A model generated the notes under the pieces. The model was not told where the DNA came from and did no database searches. It saw only the letters and a program-made list of their open reading frames with translations. From Polynucleobacter necessarius (lineage in GTDB: Bacteria; Pseudomonadota; Gammaproteobacteria; Burkholderiales; Burkholderiaceae), in contig NZ_LT615228.1 of the NCBI RefSeq assembly GCF_900096765.1, positions 192,669 to 256,668 of the forward strand: 64,000 bases of DNA, given 5' to 3'. Position 1 is the stretch's first letter, and each line of letters opens with the position of its first letter. A program made the position numbers and the translations under genes. Below are positions 30,638-40,164 of the stretch, piece after piece.

Positions 30638-31660
30638 ATGCTGATGAAGAAAAAAATATTTGATGTCCTTATAAGTATTAAGGCTCGGTTGTCTAGATTG
30701 TTTAAGGCAGCAGAGTCAGATTGTCAACAGCCAGTCGCCACTCCTCCTGTAGAGCCTTTAGCGCCTGTAGCAAACGAGGAGACCGTCAATACTCACAATG
30801 AAGAGTTTGAAGCTGCGCAAAAGAGTCCGTTAATTACGCGTCTGATCAGTACTAAAGCTGCCAAAGTCTTACAAGAGACCCGATACTTTCTAATTGAGAA
30901 CCAAGTAAATCCTAGAAAAATTGCCTATACCGTATCAGGGGATCTAGATGCAGAAAATATTTTGATCTGTTTACCGGGTCTACTGGAAACCAAAGCATCT
31001 TTTGCAGTAATTCATGCTTACTTTTTGAGGTTTGATAACTGCAAGGTGATCAGTGTTGATTTTTCTGGTAGAGGTGACTCTGACTATATTGGCAGTGGCG
31101 ATTACAAAATGTCCTTATATCTATCAGATATAAGCGAGCTCATTCGAGGTGTGGCACTGGGTAAAGAAAAAATGCGTCAGCGAATAACGATACTAGGCAC
31201 CAGTATGGGTGGTGTATTGGCCATGTACCTTACCCAAATTTTTGGCAAAAAAATTGATGGGATCATTTTGAACGACATTGCGCTTACAGTTAATTGGGCC
31301 TCACTATATGCGCTTTATAAATCAATGAGGAATGAACTAGGATTTAGAGAGACGCGTGAATTAGCAAAAGAGCTAAGTGTTGATCAGAAAGCTATTTCTG
31401 ATGCTCAACTTCCCAGTCATTTTGATCTTTCCTATCAGGCGGATATTTGGGGTATGAATTTTCATGAATCTCTTGAAAATTTCAAAGGAAAGGTAGCGCT
31501 TATTTACGGAGCTGACTCAAAGATTTGCACAAAGCAGCGCGTACAGGACGCTAGAAGCTATATCCCCCACATGCAAACCCTTGAGGTTCCAAATGCAGGT
31601 CATCCAGCGCCATTTAATTTGTTAGTTTGCGACTTTATTCAATCTCAAATGGGCGTTTAA
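30638..31660 (+). CDS. alpha/beta hydrolase
   Basis: The 340-residue protein has a basic amphipathic start (MLMKKKIFDV) and a Pro-rich linker (about 25-60). An alpha/beta-hydrolase domain with nucleophile Ser189 in LGTSMGGVLAM follows, with a late His in NAGHPAPF and an Asp in YGADSKIC. The substrate is unknown. It lies at the edge of the PHA-synthase-like accessory block; an esterase or depolymerase-type function would suit that context but is inference. The 190 bp after guaA contain no other gene that I can see. A CTGTCAT motif lies 60 bp upstream of the start. Confidence 0.8.
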   Translation: MLMKKKIFDVLISIKARLSRLFKAAESDCQQPVATPPVEPLAPVANEETVNTHNEEFEAAQKSPLITRLISTKAAKVLQETRYFLIENQVNPRKIAYTVSGDLDAENILICLPGLLETKASFAVIHAYFLRFDNCKVISVDFSGRGDSDYIGSGDYKMSLYLSDISELIRGVALGKEKMRQRITILGTSMGGVLAMYLTQIFGKKIDGIILNDIALTVNWASLYALYKSMRNELGFRETRELAKELSVDQKAISDAQLPSHFDLSYQADIWGMNFHESLENFKGKVALIYGADSKICTKQRVQDARSYIPHMQTLEVPNAGHPAPFNLLVCDFIQSQMGV

Positions 31661-31833
31661 TCCTCAGGTGGTTTTTCTAGGCGATAGAGTCCATTTTTTA
31701 ATTCAGAAATCGTCTTGCCAAGCTCAGAGAGCACTTTTCCTTGTCTCCTCTCAATTGCTTTCTTTTTGGCCTTGAGTTCTTCACTGCAGGCCATCTCTTC
31801 GGCTTCTAGATTTTTGTCTTTCGATAGATTCAT
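31657..31833 (-). CDS. small charged coiled-coil protein of unknown function
   Basis: The ATG at 31831-31833 gives 58 residues (MNLSKDKNLEAEEMACSEEL onward), rich in Lys and Glu and predicted to be one long helix with a heptad pattern. It overlaps the stop of the hydrolase gene by 4 bp on the opposite strand. I do not recognise it. Codon use looks natural, but a protein this short could be chance. Confidence 0.45.
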   Translation of the reverse strand: MNLSKDKNLEAEEMACSEELKAKKKAIERRQGKVLSELGKTISELKNGLYRLEKPPED

Positions 31834-31844
31834 AAAAGTGATTC

Positions 31845-31871
31845 CAAAAAAATCCCAGCCTGAGCTGGGAT
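31845..31871 (-). terminator. hairpin with T-run on the minus strand
   Basis: An 8-bp stem (ATCCCAGC/GCTGGGAT, 31852-31859 with 31864-31871) encloses four bases. On the minus strand it is followed by a run of T. It would end leftward transcription coming from 31.9-32.0 kb, where no minus-strand gene remains. It may be a leftover, an attenuator for the small gene at 31657-31833, or a repetitive extragenic palindrome. Confidence 0.55.
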
Positions 31872-32067
31872 AAGTCGTCGTGACAAGGAGCATTTCTTAT
31901 GGAAAGCAGGATCATCATCCATTTTGAATGTGGCAATTTGATGAATCTTGAATCATTTTTTTTACACGGAATGCATCAGACACTCATTTTGGATCGAGAT
32001 TTGCACGCCTTCAAACTGTCATACTCTTTGGTCAAGATTGATGTGGGTAAATTTAGATAGGACTGCA

Positions 32068-32823
32068 ATGTTAAAGGGTAAAAGAGGTTTGGTTTTTGGT
32101 GTTACAAACGATAAAAGTATTGCTTATGCTGTAGCAAAAAAGTTATCTCTAGAGGGCGCTGAAGTCATTGCTACCTGCTTGAACCAAAAGGCCTACGATG
32201 CAATTGCTCCTTCTATGATGTCAGAAGGTATTCGCATTCAGGCATGTAATGTGGAAGAGCCGGATCAGTTAAAAGTGTTTATTGACTTTGCTCTGCAACA
32301 CTTAAACCAATTTGATTTTATCGTCCACTCTATCGCATGGGCTCCCTTGGAAGATTTACATGGCCGTGTAATTGATAGCTCGAGTAATGGATTTGCTCGC
32401 GCAATGACCATCTCTTGTCATTCGTTCGCTCAAATTGCACATCTCTGTGTGCCGTACATGAAACATGGTGGCAGTCTAGTAACGATGAGTTATTTGGGGG
32501 CTGACGAAGCGGTCCCCCACTATGGATTAATGGGTCCTGTTAAGGCGGCCCTGGAGTCATTGGTTCGATATATGGCCTTAGAGTTGGGTCCATCAGGGGT
32601 ACGTGTTACTGCAGTGTCGCCTGGACCCATATTAACGAGGGCTGCCTCAGGCATTGAAGGATTTGATGACTTGATGAGACGTGCAATCGAAAAGGCGCCA
32701 TTGGGAAGACTAGTTACTACTGATGAGGTAGCAAACCTGACGGCTTTCCTATGTGATGATATATCTAGCGGGATGACAGGCCAAACCATTTACGTTGATG
32801 GCGGATGCCATGCAGTGGCTTAA
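32068..32823 (+). CDS. fabI: FabI-like enoyl-ACP reductase (SDR family)
   Basis: The ATG at 32068 with TAGGA upstream gives 251 residues; extensions further upstream lack support. The FabI-type cofactor motif appears as GLVFGVTNDKSIAYAVAKKL, with SIAWAP in the next strand region. The catalytic Tyr-x6-Lys is in HYGLMGPVKAALE. It should reduce a trans-2-enoyl thioester with NADH. Its location beside CoA-transferase, DUF3141, MaoC-PTA and AckA genes suggests a dedicated paralog rather than the housekeeping FabI; the family often includes such second copies in similar clusters. Confidence 0.88.
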   Translation: MLKGKRGLVFGVTNDKSIAYAVAKKLSLEGAEVIATCLNQKAYDAIAPSMMSEGIRIQACNVEEPDQLKVFIDFALQHLNQFDFIVHSIAWAPLEDLHGRVIDSSSNGFARAMTISCHSFAQIAHLCVPYMKHGGSLVTMSYLGADEAVPHYGLMGPVKAALESLVRYMALELGPSGVRVTAVSPGPILTRAASGIEGFDDLMRRAIEKAPLGRLVTTDEVANLTAFLCDDISSGMTGQTIYVDGGCHAVA

Positions 32824-32825
32824 CA

Positions 32826-33147
32826 ATGTTGCCAGAAAATTCTCTGACCGATCTTCATTTAAATGAAGATATTCATGAATTGAATATTGAAATTGTTCGA
32901 TTAGCCTATTTTTTTAAACATTGATCTTGAGAATGAATCTGAAGTAGATCGCTTGCTTAGTAACAATTTGCCTGACGATCATGAACATTTTCACAAGCTG
33001 GCCACTTTGAAGGGCCTGATTTTGTTGAGAGGCCATATTCATGCGCTACGTGCTGAGCATGGCGTACCTGATGACAAGAGCCCATTGGATGAAAATGTAT
33101 TTCAACAATTGCACTTAAGTCATTTTGTATCAAAGAAGGAGAATTAA
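32826..33147 (+). pseudogene. hypothetical protein (106 codons) frameshifted in a T7 run
   Basis: An ATG 3 bp after fabI reads 33 residues to a TGA. Removing one T from the seven-T run near 32909-32915 restores a continuous frame to 33147, giving an acidic, His-containing helical protein (ending HLSHFVSKKEN). Its second part includes KLATLKGLILLRGHIHALRAE. It overlaps nothing and is spaced 2 bp from the CoA-transferase start, as an operon member would be. I do not recognise the family. Confidence 0.7.
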
Positions 33148-33149
33148 AA

Positions 33150-33812
33150 ATGAAAAAGGCTGTTCCTGTTGAAGAGCTGGTTGCTAGGATACCCTCTGGT
33201 TCTACTTTGATGATTGGCGGATTCATGGGAATTGGTACACCACATCGAATCATTGATGCTTTAGTTGCTACAGGTACTGGTGAGTTGACGGTCATTGCAA
33301 ATGATACTGGGAAGCAGAATTATGGAATCGGAAAGTTAATCTCTAGTGGGCAAGTAAAACATGTGATTGCAAGTCATATTGGTCTTAATCCTGAGACTCA
33401 GTCAAAGATGTTTTCTGGGGACATTACCGTTGATCTTGTTCCCCAAGGAAATCTTGTTGAACGTATTCGTGCCGCTGGATTTGGTTTGGGCGGCGTCTTA
33501 GTTAAAACGGGTATTGGCACATTGGCTGAAGAAGGAAAGCAAAAGGTGGACATCAATGGAGAGCAGTGGTTATTGGAGCTACCAATTTTTGCTGAATTTG
33601 CTTTGATTCATGCTCATCAGGCTGATTATCTCGGTAATCTTGCATATCAATTAACGGCTACTAACTTCAACCCTGTAATGGCAATGGCTGCATCAACAGT
33701 GATTTGTGAGGCGAGCGAAATCGTTCCTGTCGGCATGATTACACCAAATGATGTAGTAACTCCAGGCGTTCTGGTATCAGAGCTAGTGGCAATGCCGCAT
33801 CGTCATCATTAG
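33150..33812 (+). CDS. 3-oxoacid/acetate CoA-transferase, alpha subunit
   Basis: The 220-residue protein has the subunit A pattern: IPSGSTLMIGGFMGIGTPH near the N-terminus, then GLNPETQ and the VPQGNLVERIRAAGFGLGG segment. It pairs with the beta subunit encoded 9 bp downstream. The complex transfers CoA between a short-chain acyl-CoA and an acid such as acetoacetate or acetate. A good ribosome binding site AAGGAGAA precedes the start. The exact substrates (SCOT versus AtoDA type) cannot be fixed from sequence. Confidence 0.92.
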   Translation: MKKAVPVEELVARIPSGSTLMIGGFMGIGTPHRIIDALVATGTGELTVIANDTGKQNYGIGKLISSGQVKHVIASHIGLNPETQSKMFSGDITVDLVPQGNLVERIRAAGFGLGGVLVKTGIGTLAEEGKQKVDINGEQWLLELPIFAEFALIHAHQADYLGNLAYQLTATNFNPVMAMAASTVICEASEIVPVGMITPNDVVTPGVLVSELVAMPHRHH

Positions 33813-33821
33813 GAAAAGCAT

Positions 33822-34502
33822 ATGATTAAAAAATTGTTACCCAATGAAGTAATCGCTATGCGAGTTGCACAAGAACTTTCTGATGGTATGTTGGTAAATC
33901 TTGGCATTGGATTGCCTACCCAAGTGACCAAATATTTGCCTAATGGAATGCTGGTTTATTTGCAGTCTGAAAATGGACTTATCGGCTTAGGCGCAAGACC
34001 GCCAGAGGGAATGGAGGACGAAGATTTAACCGATGCTGGTGGGGTCTCTGTCATGGCCATACCTGGTGCCACAAGAATAGACTCGGCACTGTCATTCGGG
34101 TTGATTCGGGGAGGCCATTTGGATAGGACGGTATTGGGCGGATTGCAAGTTGATGCTCGCGGAAGATTAGCCAATTGGATGATTCCCGGGAAAATGGCGC
34201 CCGGTACGGGCGGCGCTATGGATTTGGTAACGGGTGCCAAGAGAGTGGTGGTGGCTATGCAACACGTTGCAAAAGGGGAGCCCAAGATTCTTGAGGAATG
34301 TACATTGCCCCTGACATCAACTAGACCAGTTAGTCTAATAGTTACTGAATTGGCAGTGATAGAGCCAACGGAAAATGGCTTAGTGCTACGTGAATTAGCG
34401 CCAGGCGTTTCTACTGATGAGGTAATCAATGCCACAGCTGCAAAATTGATTGTTGCTGAAGATTTAAAGCCAATGCCTATTATGCGAGATAGTAATGAGT
34501 GA
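33822..34502 (+). CDS. 3-oxoacid/acetate CoA-transferase, beta subunit
   Basis: The 226-residue protein carries the catalytic Glu in LQSENGLIGLG (about residue 51) and the GLQVDARGRLANWMIPGK segment typical of subunit B. It completes the enzyme with the upstream alpha subunit. Its last 8 bases overlap the following GNAT gene, so the acetyltransferase is tied to CoA-transferase expression. Confidence 0.92.
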   Translation: MIKKLLPNEVIAMRVAQELSDGMLVNLGIGLPTQVTKYLPNGMLVYLQSENGLIGLGARPPEGMEDEDLTDAGGVSVMAIPGATRIDSALSFGLIRGGHLDRTVLGGLQVDARGRLANWMIPGKMAPGTGGAMDLVTGAKRVVVAMQHVAKGEPKILEECTLPLTSTRPVSLIVTELAVIEPTENGLVLRELAPGVSTDEVINATAAKLIVAEDLKPMPIMRDSNE

Positions 34503-35046
34503 CTTAGAGATGAAAAATGAGGCCTTAAATTCCCAATTTATTAGGGTGTGGCCCTTGGTTCATGGCGGTGAGTACCAAATCAGACCAATTACAAATAGTG
34601 ATCGCAGCGCTGTCTTAGATTTATTCGATCACCTGTCCTTAAAAAGTCGGTATTTTCGGTATGCGCATGCTATGTCGACACTGCCTAATGATTTATTAAA
34701 TCAAATTATTAGCGCAACAAGAGTTAATGATTTTGCATTGGTCGCTATAGTGCAAAAGCCAGGTGAGCCGGAACGTCTGGTAGGAATTTCACGCTACGTT
34801 AGAGATGATCAAGGTTCTCAAGGTGAATTTTCTCTGTCGGTCAGTGATGATTTTCACCATGAGGGAATAGGTTCGCATTTGATGCAAGGCATTTTGGATT
34901 GCGCAAAATTAAATGGCTTAACTCAAATATACGGATATGTATTAAAAGAAAACCAGGATATGTTAATTCTCATGCGTCATTTGGGGTATGAGTTACATAC
35001 TGATGAAGATGACTCAAAGATGTATATAGCGAGCCATCAGACATAA
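34495..35046 (+). CDS. GNAT-family N-acetyltransferase
   Basis: The 183-residue protein is one GNAT domain. It has YQIRPITNSDRSAVLDLFDHL at the start, a beta strand GEFSLSVSDDF and the acetyl-CoA loop HHEGIGSHLMQGIL. It resembles the C-terminal acetyltransferase domain of Pat-type protein lysine acetyltransferases (motif SRYFRY). Being encoded with acyl-CoA and acetyl-phosphate enzymes, it may acetylate one of them; this is inference. Confidence 0.85.
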   Translation: MSDLEMKNEALNSQFIRVWPLVHGGEYQIRPITNSDRSAVLDLFDHLSLKSRYFRYAHAMSTLPNDLLNQIISATRVNDFALVAIVQKPGEPERLVGISRYVRDDQGSQGEFSLSVSDDFHHEGIGSHLMQGILDCAKLNGLTQIYGYVLKENQDMLILMRHLGYELHTDEDDSKMYIASHQT

Positions 35047-35067
35047 AAAATATGTAATAAATATGTC

Positions 35068-35132
35068 GTAATACTGTCATATTCAATTAGTCATAAACAT
35101 TACACATATTTGTCATGCTAACTCTCTAGAGT
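35068..35132 (+). promoter_or_regulatory. candidate promoter with repeated GTCAT motifs upstream of the DUF3141 gene
   Basis: CTGTCAT at 35074-35080, TAGTCAT at 35088-35094 and TTGTCAT at 35110-35116 lie upstream of a possible -10 TAGAGT at 35127-35132, ten bases after the last copy. That layout resembles PhoB-type sites but lacks clean 11-bp repeats. The 13-mer gtaatactgtcat here also occurs at 30566-30578 before the hydrolase gene. Confidence 0.35.
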
Positions 35133-35166
35133 ATTCAATGAAGCTCTAACAACTTTGGGGAACAGC

Positions 35167-37509
35167 ATGATCGAATTCAATCAATATAACCCTATTTCAT
35201 CTTTGCAAAATTTGCTCAAGAGAAATATGGATGCAGCTGAAGTTGTAAAAAAGGAGCAGCAACAGGCTGTCCATAAAATCTCAGAATTGGCCACACTCAA
35301 TCTTCGAAAGATGCAGGAGATTGCGCTGGGTGAGCCCAAAAAAATTGAGCACGCTTTGGACAGATCCAAGGAAAGCACTCAGAGTTTGCTTTTTTCTAAT
35401 CCGGTGGAAATGTGGAAATCCTGGAATGAGTACCTAACCGACTCCAATCAGCGTAAGGCTTTGGTTTTTGAGACCTTACGTAAGCGTGGCAACATTTATG
35501 TTGATCACGTTGAGTCTGGTATGCCGCCGGTCTTAGATTTTAAGTATGAAATCATTATGGATGGCAAGGATTTAAGCTCTCCAGTCAATTACCTCTTATT
35601 GAAAATTGTTCCTCCACAAGGTGTAACTATTGACGAAGGACGTGCGCCAGTCATGATCATTGATCCTCGGGCTGGTCATGGTGCAGGTATTGGCGGCTTT
35701 AAACCAGATAGTCAAGTGGGGGATGCTTTTGCTGATGGGCATCAAGTCTATTTTGTTGCATTTAGACCGATGCCAGAGCCAGGGCAAACTTTGGCAGACG
35801 TTTGTGATGCTGAAATCATGTTCTTGCAGGATATTATTTCGCGTCATCCAAACTCACCAAAACCTATTGTGGTGGGCAATTGTCAGGGTGGCTGGGCTGC
35901 AATGTTACTGGCAGCATCCGCACCCCAGTTGGCTGGTCCCTTGGTTTTGAATGGCTCCCCTATGTCATATTGGGCTGGAAAAATAGGTGAGAATCCTATG
36001 CGCTATACCGGTGGAGTTAAAGGTGGGGCTGTGCCTGCACTGTTTTTAGCTGATCTAGGCAATGGCTTATTTGATGGCGCAAATTTAGTAGCTAACTTTG
36101 AGTCTTTAAATCCCAGCAATAGCTTCTTTGGTAAGTATTACAACTTATATGCCAATGTTGATACAGAAGCACAGCGATTTCTTGATTTTGAAAAGTGGTG
36201 GGGCGGCTATTGCTTTTTAACTGAATCAGAGATGCGATGGATATTAGATAATCTCTTTATCGGTAATAAATTAGCTAGTGGTGACGCAGTCTTGGGATTA
36301 GATAGGATTGATTTAAAAACCATTCAATCCCCAATTATTGTGTTCGCCTCTCATGGAGATAACATTACGCCTCCTCAGCAAGCTTTAAATTGGATTCCAG
36401 ATCTATATGCTAGCGTCGAGGAGATTAAAGCGAGAGGGCAGCGTATTGTCTATATGCTGCATGATTCAATTGGCCACTTAAGTATTTTTGTGTCCAGTGA
36501 GGTTGCCGGTAGAGAGCATGTCGCTATTACCGATACTGTCAGAGCAATTGAGGCACTTTCTCCAGGTTTATATGAGATGAAGCTCGATGACGAAGAGGAT
36601 CGACTTCATATCAGATTTGAGCCTAGAGGTATGGGTGATATTTTGGCTCTGGGTGATGGTAGGGACGATGAGGAGCTATTCTCCGAGGTCGCTGAAATGT
36701 CTAATATCAGCACGGCCATCTATGATCGATTTGTTCGACCAGTTGTCAAGAATGTAGTAAGCCCTGAAGCGGTAGAGCTGATGCGTGAATCACATCCTTT
36801 GCGCACTCAACGACTGATTTTTTCGGATAAAAATCCATTGATGCCAATGATGGATAAAGTAGTTGAGGGTGTCTCACAAGAAAGAAATCCTGTGAGCAAG
36901 AATAATCCCTTCTTGATGGCAGAAAAAATAACAACTACCTTAGTTGAAACGCAGCTGAATCTATATCGCAATATGCGGGATGCGATGACAGAAACCCTTT
37001 TCTTTTCCATCTATACCTCCCCATTCATTAAAGCTTCGATTGCGCCAAAAGGTGTTGAAGTGCCGAAACGTCATCATGTGGATGTACGTCAAATGCCAGA
37101 AGTACATTCAGCCCTATCAAGCATTGAGGAAGGCGGATTGGCCGAGGGCGTAGTGCGGATATTGCATTTATTAAATAGTGCACGTGGATATGTAAGACGA
37201 ACACGCTTAGAACGTGAATTAATTGCGTTGGGACATTCCGCACTATTTCCAGATATGTCTCATGAGGATATTGTGAAATTAGTTCACCAGCAATCCATGA
37301 TTGTTGATTTTGAACCAAATAAAGCATTCGATACCTTGCCGATTCTTCTAAATACTGTTGATAAGCAGAAAAAAGCGCTAGCACTGGTAATGGATATTGC
37401 AGGGCCTCGCGAAACAATGCACCCATATGTTTTGAAAATGTACGGCCAAATTGAAGAGATGCTGTCTAAAAAACACCATCGGCCAAAACAAATCGAGCAA
37501 TCAGAATGA
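35167..37509 (+). CDS. DUF3141 protein, PHA-synthase-like alpha/beta hydrolase
   Basis: The ATG at 35167 gives 780 residues. The N-terminal 90 residues are helical and phasin-like (SLQNLLKRNMDAAEV; ELATLNLRKM). The central alpha/beta-hydrolase domain has a Cys nucleophile at residue 239 in VVGNCQGGWAAML, as in PhaC polyhydroxyalkanoate synthases rather than Ser lipases. It also has an Asp/His part (SHGDNITPP, IGHLSIF). The remaining 300 residues are helical and of unknown role. The family commonly accompanies phosphotransacetylase, acetate kinase and FabI-type genes, exactly as here. The reaction is not established; polymer or thioester chemistry is likely. Confidence 0.88.
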   Translation: MIEFNQYNPISSLQNLLKRNMDAAEVVKKEQQQAVHKISELATLNLRKMQEIALGEPKKIEHALDRSKESTQSLLFSNPVEMWKSWNEYLTDSNQRKALVFETLRKRGNIYVDHVESGMPPVLDFKYEIIMDGKDLSSPVNYLLLKIVPPQGVTIDEGRAPVMIIDPRAGHGAGIGGFKPDSQVGDAFADGHQVYFVAFRPMPEPGQTLADVCDAEIMFLQDIISRHPNSPKPIVVGNCQGGWAAMLLAASAPQLAGPLVLNGSPMSYWAGKIGENPMRYTGGVKGGAVPALFLADLGNGLFDGANLVANFESLNPSNSFFGKYYNLYANVDTEAQRFLDFEKWWGGYCFLTESEMRWILDNLFIGNKLASGDAVLGLDRIDLKTIQSPIIVFASHGDNITPPQQALNWIPDLYASVEEIKARGQRIVYMLHDSIGHLSIFVSSEVAGREHVAITDTVRAIEALSPGLYEMKLDDEEDRLHIRFEPRGMGDILALGDGRDDEELFSEVAEMSNISTAIYDRFVRPVVKNVVSPEAVELMRESHPLRTQRLIFSDKNPLMPMMDKVVEGVSQERNPVSKNNPFLMAEKITTTLVETQLNLYRNMRDAMTETLFFSIYTSPFIKASIAPKGVEVPKRHHVDVRQMPEVHSALSSIEEGGLAEGVVRILHLLNSARGYVRRTRLERELIALGHSALFPDMSHEDIVKLVHQQSMIVDFEPNKAFDTLPILLNTVDKQKKALALVMDIAGPRETMHPYVLKMYGQIEEMLSKKHHRPKQIEQSE

Positions 37510-38924
37510 ATTTGTCAGAGTCTGGTTTTAAAAACCATACATGGGATGAGTTACAAGTAGGGCAAAGTGCTTTTATTGAGCGCCGCATTTCTGCGCGTGA
37601 TTTATTTTTTATTTGCTCATGCATCTGGAAATTTAAATCCTCTTAATATTCCTCTTCCCGCAGAGCAAGAGGTCGAAGATAATGAAGCGGTTGCCCCTTC
37701 AATGTGGGTGGGCTCGCTCATATCTAGCGTCTTGGGGAATATTCTTCCAGGGCCCGGCACATTGTATCGATCTCAAGATTTCAATTTTTTAAATTATGCG
37801 CATGTTGGTGATTTACTCAGGGTAGAAGTCAAGTTAATTGAAAAAAAGAATGTCCGCAAGTCGTATTTGAAACGCATGTTCATAAGCAAGATGGAATCTG
37901 CATCGCAAGTGGACTGGCAGTGGTCGACGCACCAACAAGCACGATTTATTTGAAGCCTCATGAGTTACCAGGCTTGTTATTGTCAGAGCACGATCATTTC
38001 CATCGCTTAATAGAAGAGGCGAAAAGCTTGCCTCAAATGCCTACCGCCGTCGTATGTCCAGATGATGCTAATTCATTGGCGGGAACACTTTTGGCTATGA
38101 ATCAAGGTTTGATTAACCCAATATTAATTGGCTCTCAAATTGCAATACAAAAAGCTGCTCAATTGGGTTCTATCGATATATCGAACATGCAGCTAATCGA
38201 CATTGCGGACCATAAACAAGCAGCGGCAAAAGCAGTCGAGTTAGTTCATCAGAAACAAGTTGCAGCCATTATGAAGGGTAATTTACATTCTGATGTGTTG
38301 CTTTCTCAAATCGTTAAAAAAGATGGGGGTCTGAGAACCTCCAGAAGAATCTCGCATGTCTTTGTATTGAACGTGCTGACATTCGAGCAACCATTGTTTA
38401 TTTCGGATGCGGCAATCAATATCGCTCCAGACCTTGCTACTAAAGTTGATATTGTTCAAAATGCGATAGACCTTGCTCGGGCATGCGGCATTGTTTTGCC
38501 ACATGTAGCCATTCTGTCCGCTGTAGAGACTGTCAGCTTAAGCATTCCATCCTCAATGGATGCTGCAATTCTCGCCAAAATGGCTGATCGCGGCCAAATC
38601 ACTGGGGGTCAAGTGGATGGTCCGCTAGCCATGGATAACGCGATTGATATGTCTGCGGCGCTCACAAAGCATCTCAATTCACCAGTTGCTGGTAAGGCTC
38701 AGGTTTTAATCGTGCCCAATCTTGAGGCTGGGAATATGCTGGCTAAAGAATTGACTTTTGTTTCTCATGCCCAGCCAGCAGGCCTTGTACTGGGAGCGCA
38801 GGTGCCCATTATGTTAACTAGTCGAGCTGATAACGAGCGCGCAAGATTGGCATCCTGTGCTCTAGCCCAGCTTTATCATCAATTTCAATTAAGTGGTTAC
38901 TCAAGCTTTAATTTGAGTGAATAA
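37506..38924 (+). pseudogene. MaoC-like enoyl-CoA hydratase/phosphate acetyltransferase fusion, two frameshifts
   Basis: The ATG at 37506 overlaps the previous stop (ATGA). The frame encodes MNLSESGFKNHTWDELQVGQ and a hotdog-domain start, but leaves frame at a T6 run near 37600. It continues one frame on (FAHASGNLNPLNIP, LPGPGTLYRSQDF), then returns to the first frame near 37866, where one T appears missing (tatttg). Thereafter it reads KPHELPGLLLSEHDHFHRL and the complete phosphotransacetylase domain to 38924. Removing one T and adding one T gives a continuous bifunctional protein, a known family that precedes acetate kinase. The domain order and length match. Alternatively the PTA part alone could be made from a GTG near 37920. 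Confidence 0.85.
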
Positions 38925-38941
38925 TCATCGTAGATCTTGTT

Positions 38942-40164
38942 ATGAGCATCAATACTCTTATTTCTGGCCCATGCATTTTGACGATCAATGCAGGATCGTC
39001 TTCTATTAAATTTTCCTTATTCACTGTCCCCCAAGAAAATCAAGTCATTGTTGGGCAAATAGACGGCATCGGAGCCAAAAACGCAATCTTTGAAGTGCGG
39101 TGGGCGGGCGCAGGTGATAAGGAGGTGCTTTCATGGTCAAACGACGATGAGCCTAAAAATCACCGTGAAGCGCTCAGTTTTTTAGTTGGATGGATCAACA
39201 ACCGATTCAATTATATTGATATTGCGGCAATTGGACACTGTGTGGTACATGGCGGCCAAAAATATCTTGCCCCGACGCTGATCAATGAAGAAATCATGCA
39301 TGAACTTGAATCACTCATGGCGCTGGCTCCCTTGCATGAGCCGCATAACTTAGCTGGAATTAGGGCGGCCCAAGAGAATTTCCCCAGCGTTCCTCAGGTT
39401 GCCTGCTTTGATACCGCATTTCATCGAACGCATTCATTTGTTGACGATTGCTATGCAATCCCCAGAAGCTTTTATAACGCAGGAGTTTGTCGCTACGGCT
39501 TTCATGGACTCTCCTATGAGTACATTACAGAGCGTTTGGTTGGAATGTTCCCCAAGGAGTCAAGAGGCAGGGTGATCATTGCTCACCTAGGGAATGGGGC
39601 CTCAATGGCTGCATTAAAGAACTGCATTTCCGTTGCCTCTACGATGGGGTTTTCTTCCTTAGATGGGTTACCCATGGGGACTCGCTGTGGTGAGATTGAT
39701 CCTGGAGTATTGCTCTATATGATGCAGCACGATGGGCTTAATGCAGATCAAATTGCCAATATCCTGTACAAAGAGTCTGGCTTAAAAGGCCTATCTGGCG
39801 GTTTATCGAATGATATGCGTACATTAGAAGCCTCTGATAAGCCAGAAGCTAAAGAGGCTATGAATATTATGTGAAGGAAGTAAAGCGTGAGATCGGCGCA
39901 TTGACAGCACTTTTAGGCGGCCTAGATGTATTAGTCTTTACTGGTGGGATCGGTGAAAATTCTGCAATGATCAGAGCAAGAGTGTTAAAGGAGATGTCCT
40001 GGATTGGCATTGATCTCGATGAAGACAGCAATCTTGCGGGTGAGACTATCATTTCTTCCGACAATTCAAATGTGCTTTGCCTGAAGATGCACACGGATGA
40101 AGAGCGCATTATTGCCAGGCATACCTATGAGCTCAGTAAAAACCAAGAGTTGGTGGTCTCTTAG
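38942..40164 (+). pseudogene. ackA: acetate/propionate kinase, interrupted by a single-base loss
   Basis: The first frame (310 residues) has the ASKHA-fold phosphate loop LTINAGSSSIKFSLF, CFDTAFHRT and GFHGLSYEYI, then stops at 39872-39874. The next frame continues KREIGALTALLGGLDVLVFT and GGIGENSAMIRARVL to 40164. Adding one T in the segment aatattatg (about 39864-39870) makes the junction NIYVKEVKREIG, so 407 residues, normal for AckA. The kinase would turn acetyl phosphate from the upstream PTA into acetate and ATP. The split removes the C-terminal ATP-binding GGIGEN motif from the main fragment. Confidence 0.88.

Noticed and set aside
31872-32067. Lost minus-strand gene upstream of the terminator-like hairpin
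   Set aside because: Only very short open frames exist; one of them reads through the hairpin as IPAQAGI, typical of translated repeat palindromes, so no gene was called.
31948-32067. 40-residue N-terminal extension of the FabI-like protein
   Set aside because: The conserved cofactor motif begins right after the ATG at 32068, which has a good ribosome binding site; the extension is unlike the family.
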